Made by a program: the position numbers and the translations under genes
DNA from: Cryptomeria japonica
Lineage: Eukaryota; Streptophyta; Pinopsida; Cupressales; Cupressaceae
Direction of reading: 5' to 3'
Length of the DNA stretch: 64,000 nucleotides
Assembly: GCF_030272615.1 (NCBI RefSeq)
Contig: NC_081410.1
Coordinates: 503,990,942-504,054,941, forward strand
Part shown: positions 56,331 to 64,000 of the stretch, one piece after another
Layout of the letters: every line of letters starts with the position of its first letter
Position numbering within the stretch: position 1 is the first letter of the stretch
Notes under the pieces: generated by a model
Database searches by the model: none
Told to the model about the DNA's origin: nothing
Seen by the model: the letters and a program-made list of their open reading frames with translations, nothing else

Positions 56331-58150
56331 ATCAGTAGTAACACATCATGTGTAACTCCATCAGATGAAGGTCTTCCACTCTTTCACATTCTACTCACTC
56401 AGTTGCACTCATCTTTATCAGGTGCGAACCTTATCTTCCTTGTTTCTTCTATGATGATTCACCAGTTGACATAACATGTCAACTAACATCAATACGGATT
56501 CTGGTAGATGTGTCTACCAGTGGATAACATACTTTCCTTCTTGCCGGAGAGACACATTGATGACACCAAGTTATCTCACTCCAACTGTTCTACATCAACT
56601 TTCCTTTAGTATCCTAGCATCCCATGTCTATTCATGTAGACTCACTAGCATACTTCTTTATCAAACTGGTTCTATTCTCATCTAGTTTATCAAGATGACA
56701 AACACACCATCTCAACACCTTATTCTTCTTTCACTGGTATAACCGGTCTCTGCATTCAATCACTTGTCTATCTCCAGGAATCATTTTGTTGGTCCAAGTG
56801 AGACTTTGCCCGAGGGAGGATACATCATCCTTAAGGTATCTGTCATCTTGCAAGTAGAGGGAACATACTCTGTCAACCTATCACCTATCGTGTGATGGAT
56901 TCTTCATCTGGTGGAAGTCTTTCTAGTTATCCTTATACTAGCAATCAAGTGGCCTATTCATACTTCATCTGGTGGAAGTCTTTCTAGTTATCCTTATACT
57001 AGCAATTAGGTGGCCTATTCATACTTCTACTTCTCCTCTAGTGTTAATGTGAACCAAACAGTATTCTTCCACTTCAGTATAACCAATGATCATCATGTAA
57101 TACCTTCATCTTGGTTGTATGAAACACCATATCAATAACCCTTTTTTAGAGTGGTTACATTACTACACATCAAACATACTGGTACGTGTTGGTTCTTCTT
57201 TCTGCATGAAGATGGTCACCTGGTTGTCACAAATGAGATGTTGCGGAGAAGGTTCTCCTATCATGCCAATTGTAGTTTGAGATATTCAAGGAGGCAACTA
57301 AAATTTCAAATCAGCGAAGAGGATAATGAACGTAAGGAACGGTATAGGAGAAGTAGATGTGCAAGACTCATTTATGTTTGACTCTAGTGGGCATCAATCT
57401 TATAATACCACCACGCTATGTTTTGACTGTGGTTTGGTTTAGATCCATGTTTTTAGTGGCTTAACTCCGACTGTTCTCCTTCATGAATGTTATCCACCAC
57501 TTCTCATCGATGTGATCTTAATTGTAGAAAGTTATTGTTTTCTTTTAAATAAGTGTCTTTGTCTCTTTTCAAAGGTTAGAAAGAAAAGAGAAGGAAAAAG
57601 ATCAGAAGATTTAGAAATAAAGTTGCTAAGAGTTTTGAGTTTCTTTTCATTCTGAATAATGTATTGAATTTTGAGAAACAATGAATAAAGATATGTGATT
57701 CTGAGCACTTAGAGTTATTTTGGAATCTTGGAAGCACTCATCCAAGGGGGCCCACTTGGTGAGTGTTCCTGTGCCTTTGTTAAATTTAGTTTTCTTCTTT
57801 CACTGCAGTAGATATCCTCGCATTGATTGTTCCTGTAGCCAAAGAAAATAGAGTAATTCTTGTTTGGTAGCTTTGGACTTAGTTATTATTTCTTGAGTGA
57901 AATTTATGTTAATGAAGAGTTTTTCCTATAGCAATTTAATTGTTTTGATTCTTACTTACTTTTCTCGCATAGATTTTAGTTGCTGTAGTAATGCAGGGTA
58001 GCTATCATAGGAACTTAGTGCATATATAGTGTAGACCCATTTCAAGTATTAGTCCCTGGGTTGACAATCAAATGAACTCCATCTATGGAGATAGGAACTT
58101 CATTGAGTGAATGTCCAAACTTTGGGTTGAGACTTTAACTATAGTTATTA
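56331..58150. other. Non-coding DNA between LTR F and the CACTA element
   Basis: Part may still belong to a long LTR, since it shares phrases such as ACCGGT and CCAGTG. The 76-codon plus-strand ORF at 57151-57381 has a basic C-terminus but no motif. I see no supported gene. Confidence 0.4.
56902..57027. repeat. 61-bp tandem duplication
   Basis: CTTCATCTGGTGGAAGTCTT starts at 56902 and again at 56963. The copies are almost identical, so the duplication is recent. Confidence 0.85.
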
Positions 58151-58153
58151 TTC

Positions 58154-61100
58154 CTATTGTTGGACTGAATAGTGTTTGACCTGCAATATGTCAAACATGT
58201 AAAAATTATTGTATAGTGAGTTGATAAACATATGGGTGATTAATAAATTTATACATACCTGTCTATCTCTTAAACCATATGCTAAATCAATTTCCCTTTG
58301 CGTAACATTGGAATCTCCATTATGATTAGCTTCTTTAACCAATGAATCCACACCTTCCTATGTTAATGTGTGACCAGAATGTTGACAACGTTCAATCCAT
58401 ACTGTCATCCAATCAAGATTGTTTGCAATATACAAATGTAGTGCATCCCACTCTCGACCAATAGTACAAAAAATAAATAGACATCTTACAACCAATTTAT
58501 TTTGAAGATTAAGAATTAATTAACTATAATAACATCTTATAATTACCTCTCACTTTCCTCAATATACCTTTCCCCATCAAGTACTCCCCTTCAAATTTTT
58601 TAATGGGGTTGGGATCCCAAATGCGATCCTCATGGATATTTGTTGCAAACATAGGAATATATTCAGAAATGTACACCATAGTTTGGTATACCATATATCC
58701 CTCCACCATAGAAACCTTGGGATGTGCTCTTTGTTGAACCAAAGCCTTCAAAAATTTCAAGTGCCTCTCAATCATCCACATTGACCTAATGTGTACAGGT
58801 CCACACAATTCAATCTCCTCAACTTGGTGTATGAGGTAGTGTTCTTGTGCATTGAAAAAAGATGAAGGTAGACACTTTTGCATTTCACATATTAGATGAG
58901 GAATTTTTCTCTTCTAATATTTTATATCTTCTTTATGGATTTCTGTACATGACAACCACCTACAAGATGTTCAAGACGCAAAAATATATATTATGTAACA
59001 AGTAAAACAAATCGCAAATATAATATCTATACAAAGAACTAAACAAATATCACCACTTACCTCAAGTATTTTCCAAGATCATATATGACTTGCTTGACAT
59101 TATTGTCAAAGTGGTCTAGGAGAGATAGAGGTAGAATGTACTGCAGCAATTATAAAATTATCTTTTCTTTTTTTCTAACATAATATAATGATAAGTACAT
59201 GCGCAGTATACAAATATATAGTAAATACACAAAAACATGAATTACCTTAATGAAGGTATGCCAATCATGCATTTTCATCCCTGGACGAAATTCACTTTTC
59301 TATGATATGAGATTGTTTATGTTCGCAACAAATCCTGTGGGAAATCAAATTTTTCGTATGACTTATTTTATAGCATTGCTTTGCTAGTCCGTTAATAACC
59401 AAGGAAAGTCACTTTTATTAATCTAGTCTCCATGTCTATTTGATTGAATGACATTTTTCATTGCATGATTGGATTCCTGAATGTCACTACAAATTTTGAA
59501 AAAAATTTCTCTGTCACGCTTTCCATCCAATATTTTTCATAATGTCTCCGTTATATTCTTTGCAATATGCATAGTATCAAACAACTACACAATTTGTAAC
59601 TACTCGTAGTAGTGCAACCTACTAAATTATTGGGAACAACTTTTTAGTCCCTTAGGAAGGTGGTCATTAATGCCTTGATGACCTTCACGATCATCAATCA
59701 CATCATCAGTAAACAAAACACAATAGAAAAGATGTTTTATGACATAAACAATTATATGGAATGGCATTACCTTGACAATTAATTCTATTATATTCCAACT
59801 TCCATAGGTGAGGTGTCATTCTTCGTGGCTTTGATGTATTCTCTTCTTTCTCATTGAAAATATGTTTTTTAGTATTGTGATACTTATGGTTTTTGTGGAG
59901 AAAGTGCCTATACTCATCAAACACCTACTTTCCTAAACTTTTTGAATGACAAGATTTCATCTTTGGACCACAAACTGGACATGCAAATTTTTCCTTTGTT
60001 TGCAGACCTACAAGATAATGTATAATTGGATTGAATATGTTAATTTTTTTAATTATAATTATCATGTGCAACTTGAACATTATAACATACCACAAAAATG
60101 TGTTAGCCCTGGGGCATTGTGTACTGTCCATACAAGCATCGCATAGAATTGAAATTTTCTTTGTCCTATTGGTCTAGAGATGTCATATATAGTGACACCA
60201 TTCCATAACTCCATCAACTCGTTGATAAGAGGCTCAATATATGCATTCATATCTTTAACTTGGTACTTACCTAATCGAATGAACAAAAACTACATAATTA
60301 TTATAACCATTTTACTGCAATATTTATAATTAAATGTAGATGACTATTAAATGATAAAATACCTAGAACAATAATTGCCAACATTATGTGCTCCCTCTTT
60401 ATTGACATCCATGGAGGAATGTTATTATTGATAACAAAAACAAGCCACATTGAGTAAACAGATCTCATCTCTCCAAATGGATTGACACCATCCGCTACCA
60501 ATGAAAGCCTGAGATTACGAGGCTCTTCTTTAAAGTGTGGCCACTTTTTCTCTATATCCATAAATGTTGAACCATCTGCAGACATTCAAATAATTTCATC
60601 TTGACTTCTATTGTGTGCATGGTAATCCATAAATTATGCCAAGCTAGTGCACTTGAATAATCATTGCATACGTGGAATAATGAGAATATAACGAAGAACC
60701 TTGCGAGGCACCCTTTTTGTTATTTGATCTATTTGATATCTACTGATATGACATTCAGGGCATTCAGTTCAAAATTCATGTTGTTTGTGATATATAATAT
60801 GATCATTGGGACAAGCATCTATTGCTTGATACTCCATTCCAATATCTTTCATAATGGCATATAATTCTCAGTATGAGCGAGGTAGAATATTTGATGGTGG
60901 TAACAAAAACTCACCTATCAATCTATAACAAAAAACATAATTTGTTAATATAAAGAATATTAATGGTACATGATTCACCATTTATTAACTATAATGACAT
61001 ATATGACATACCTTAACATACATGAGATTTTTATGTTGGATAAACCATTCATAACCTTCAAGTTCACCAACAACAATACAACACAGAGAAGAGATGTCTG

Positions 61101-61690
61101 GGAGACTTCGTAAAGGGCCTCAGATGCCTTCTCAAGTAGAGGTAAATCATGAACAACATCAAGGTCATCTTCATCATCATGATCAGTTGCACCAGTACTA
61201 AATGTGTCATGGATCAATGTATTTGTACCATCATCTTCAATTGTGTTTTGTGGCTCATGATCATCATCTTCCTAGGGATCATTATCTTCAACTTCGATAT
61301 TCACACCTCCATGTTCCTCCACTTCCAAAACCATATTATCTGGGCTGTGTTGATCCATATCATGTCTCTGGGGTGCTCAACCTATATAAAATTGATAAAC
61401 ATAAATAAACCATGATCATGATCTCATCATCAAGTGATTTCTTATGTATATAAATTGTTAAAATGATATAATGAAAAACTTACCAATGGATGATAATCAT
61501 GCCCCCCTTTAATGTGACCATAAAACCTACAATGTTTCTTAGTTGTTTTGATTAGAATTATTCTAGTCTTTAACCCCTTACAAATTTTGTAGGGACAATA
61601 ACATTTTCCATCACCTTTTCTTTTCAAGTTAGACCACAATCTAGCAATTGTCTCCTTATTTTGTTGTTCGTTGATATTGTCTGATATGGT
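58154..61690 (-). pseudogene. CACTA (En/Spm) TNP2-type transposase, multi-exon and degenerate
   Basis: Exons can be read in order on the minus strand. (1) TIARLWSNLKRKGDGKCYCP to GGHDYHPL (donor GTAAGT at 61483), the transposase-associated region. (2) 61381-61016, acidic, then YEVSQTSLLCVVLLLVNLKV. (3) about 60910-60360, with CPNDHIIYHKQHEF, ITKRVPRKVLRYILIIPRMQ and PRNLRLSLVADGVNPFGEMR, then YSMWLVFVINNNIPPWMSIK (tnp2 domain). (4) 60289-60091, INELMELWNGVTIYDISRPI and VWTVHNAPGLTHF. (5) 60007-59771, FACPVCGPKMKSCHSKSLGK to TPHLWKLEYNRI. (6) about 59600-59240, FDTMHIAKNITETLWKILDG to FRPGMKMHDWHTFIK. (7) about 59150-59060, LPLSLLDHFDNNVKQVIYDL. (8) 58883-58524, DUF4218 (LPSSFFNAQEHYLIHQVEEI). 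(9) about 58450-58260, SNVTQREIDLAYGL. Introns have consistent GT-AG ends. Many stops, mostly TGA or TAG at Arg or Gln positions, show it is dead. I found no CACTA terminal repeats. Confidence 0.88.
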
Positions 61691-62296
61691 CTTTCTTCAT
61701 AGGCAAAAAATTAGGCTATAGAACTAGTTATATAGAAGTTGAAATATTATTTATGAAATCACGTTTCAATATAATATACCAAATTAAATTACTTGAACAT
61801 ATAAATTATGTGAATTGAACCAAAACCATTTAACTCTTATTTTTCATCTCAAAACATATCTAATGACTTTGTGGTGATTTAGAGAAGGCGATATGCTAAT
61901 GGCTTTGTGGAATTAAATCCTTGTATGATATCTTAAGTTGACTAATGTCTAATTGGGGTAATCCATGAGTGTCAAATGTGAATTCATTATCAATGTTGTG
62001 AAGTCATCAGGAGTATGGTGATAGTCATCCTTATAGGATCCTCTCAATATTGTCCAAATCAGTCTAAAAGGAAAGTAAATATCCATTCCCATGCTCATGC
62101 ATACTTACATGACTAATGTTGCTCTTGTGTACCCTAAACATTGGAGAGACCTTATTTGAATTGCCTAATCAATGTGGTTCCTATCCTAATATGAAATACT
62201 GAGGTCTACCCTTTCTTGTGCATCAAACTTCTCACATCATGTTTCTTCAACAAAACACACTATTCTGATCCCAATCTTCCTCAATACCCTCAATGG

Positions 62297-62475
62297 AGGG
62301 GCATGTATAATGGTTTCAATATACAAAGTCAATGGTCATATAGTCCATTCTTCTAGACACCCTTGGATACATTACTTGGCTTCTAGGCTTGGGAAAAAAT
62401 ATGAATTGAGCCAACACCATGAGGATAGGGTCAAGTATCATGGCAACTAATCATAATACATGAAGACAAGGTTCA
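62297..62475. repeat. Direct repeat, copy 1 of 2 (~180 bp)
   Basis: AGGGGCATGTATAATGGTTT through GAAGACAAGGTTCA. The partner is at 63086-63265, offset 789 bp, with roughly 90% identity by eye. Confidence 0.8.
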
Positions 62476-63085
62476 AACCTAAGTTTTGGCTCTCAACAAT
62501 GCCACACTTCCAAAATTGTCAGTCTCGAGACTTATCCTATCGGGTCAACACTCATTGATGGCCATAAGGCCAAATCAATGTATCTAGGCTTTGAACTCTT
62601 TACTCTAGACTTGGAGGACCCTACACAAGGTCTATGAACACTAACTTGGTATTACAATAGAAAGAGCCTTCCTCTAGAACTTTGTTTGCAATGCACAGAT
62701 CATTGGTAATCATTGTTATGATGGATGGTCTATTAGGACAGTAAATAAAATGCTTATTCTTTTTCCACCCTTTGAAACTACAACAAGGTATTTGACTTGG
62801 CAGGGTCCCCACACATCACTTCAACACCAAATATTAGGCAATTCAACCTTTTGCCTTCTCAATGCATTTTTTTTGTCATTCACTTGTTTTCTCAGTTTGA
62901 TACATAGGGATATCAGACCTTTCATGGCATCATCGCATGCATAAACTTCCCCATATGTCCTTGTAAGTCTACTATATTAAATATATTTCCCCTATCACTA
63001 TCTAGTATAGATTCTTGTGTCCTATCCATATAGGATGTTTGCACACCACACTATCATCCTTGACTCATGTGTATGATGCAGAGGT

Positions 63086-63265
63086 AGGGGCATGTATAAT
63101 GGTTTTAATATACAAAGTCAATGATCATACATTCCATTCTTCTAGACACCCTTGGATACATTAATTGGCTTCTAGGCTTGGAAAAATAATATGAATTGAG
63201 CCAACACCATGAGGATAGGGTCCAGTATCATGGAAACTGATCATAATTTGTGAAGACAGGGTTCA
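63086..63265. repeat. Direct repeat, copy 2 of 2 (~180 bp)
   Basis: It matches 62297-62475. After it, CACTCATTGATGG matches sequence found 75 bp further on in copy 1 (about 62549), so copy 2 carries an internal deletion relative to copy 1. Confidence 0.8.
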
Positions 63266-64000
63266 CACTCATTGATGGTCATTTTTGAACTCACCTTGAG
63301 TATACAGGAGCCGTAGAAGCTTGTGATAAGTATGGATGATTGTCCCCTTCCAATATGTAGTCCTTTCATATTTTAGGTGACTACACACTATGTTGTTATT
63401 AAGTATTGATATAGTCTTAAGACATCTCATGACTCCATTACATGTCCACACTTGGGTTTACAAACACAACTCTGTCAAAACAAAAACAACATCACTAGTA
63501 AAACTATGATTGTGACAATTAATACCCTTAGGACAGTCATAGAAATTTAATCTATTTCATTTGGTTTTGATCCACAAACCCTTTCGAAGGTTGCATAGGG
63601 TCCCAAATACATGAATATTTGAATGGTATGGAAGCTTCCAAAGAGGGTAAATCTTGCACAGAAATTGAACTGACATAAATATTATAATAAAATATTTATT
63701 CAAATATGCAATTAACAATCTCCATGCACATCCATCATCTTCACATTTAATGTCTCTCGCTAGCGTTTTAATTTTTTAGATAGTTATTGATTTGATCAAA
63801 CACATGGCAATTATATTTATGGTAGAGTTTAAAAAGCCTTTACGCTTTGATGGATAGCATACCCTACTATATGGCTCAACCTTGGATATTTAATATTCTT
63901 GTTTCTTGCATAGCTTGTCTCTATATTGTGCCACACACCATCTTTGCAGCCTTCAAAAGTAGTGTTATGGTTGTTCATTGCCCCTTTTACTAAACTCTAT

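Larger units (their letters stand above)
61691..64000. other. AT-rich intergenic DNA
   Basis: No coding motif on either strand. The only structure seen is the direct repeat pair at 62297 and 63086. CACTA subterminal sequence may begin just right of 61690 but cannot be delimited. Confidence 0.45.

Noticed and set aside
57151-57381. 76-codon plus-strand ORF with a basic C-terminus
   Set aside because: No recognisable domain, AT-rich surroundings and no support beyond length. Kept only as a note in the spacer.
59484-59500. CACTACAAATTTTG, resembling a CACTA element terminus
   Set aside because: It lies within the TNP2 reading frame (complement of a coding stretch), so it is coincidental.

Overview
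This window is transposable-element-dense nuclear DNA of a land plant with a large genome. I lean towards a gymnosperm (conifer), because very large Tat-type Ty3/gypsy, several copia families, CACTA and other DDE elements are nested in AT-rich DNA with almost no host genes. That assignment is inference from element style; no gene in the window fixes the species. There are no rRNA or tRNA genes, no CRISPR arrays and no bacterial-type operons.

Layout. 1-6377 is AT-rich DNA with small tandem repeats and the only plausible host gene, a short PGG-type membrane protein ORF (4882-5355). 6378-8005 is a tandem array with an exact 359-bp period. 8284-11417 (minus) is a broken DDE transposase of the HGKG...DGAG type. 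12256-16312 is a 4-kb satellite built from a ~20-bp word in both orientations, with a solo LTR inside. 16316-16880 holds a fold-back repeat and a cluster of 18-bp ATTTGG-N6-CCAAAT palindromes. 18180-18540 is a decayed gypsy gag. 18557-22174 is a truncated minus-strand copia element (C).

22175-39411 is a probable minus-strand LTR (E) split by element D (22696-38951), a 16.3-kb Tat-like Ty3/gypsy element. D has identical-length 780-bp LTRs, a perfect AGTAG target duplication, gag, protease, G-patch, RT, two RNase H domains and integrase. It also carries an antisense plant-mobile-domain (PMD) gene with an in-frame intron. 41473-54603 is a minus-strand copia element (A, ACATT target duplication). 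Its right LTR is split by element B (47985-54518), a non-autonomous LTR element with no recognisable pol; B encodes a coiled-coil/zinc-knuckle protein and a large unknown ORF. 54865 to about 56330 is another copia LTR (F). 58154-61690 (minus) is a multi-exon CACTA TNP2 transposase pseudogene. The end of the window is AT-rich with a direct repeat pair.

How it fits together. The insertion order can be read: E cut C, then D cut E; separately, B cut A. Every large ORF is broken, and the stops are overwhelmingly TAG and TGA rather than TAA. Where the residue can be inferred they sit at Gln (CAG) or Arg (CGA) positions, the pattern expected from deamination of methylated CHG and CG cytosines. The most unusual items are the spliced antisense PMD gene in D, an eight-copy hairpin array with compensatory stem changes in its intron, related motif arrays in opposite orientation in front of gag and of the PMD frame, and the unknown coding content of B.
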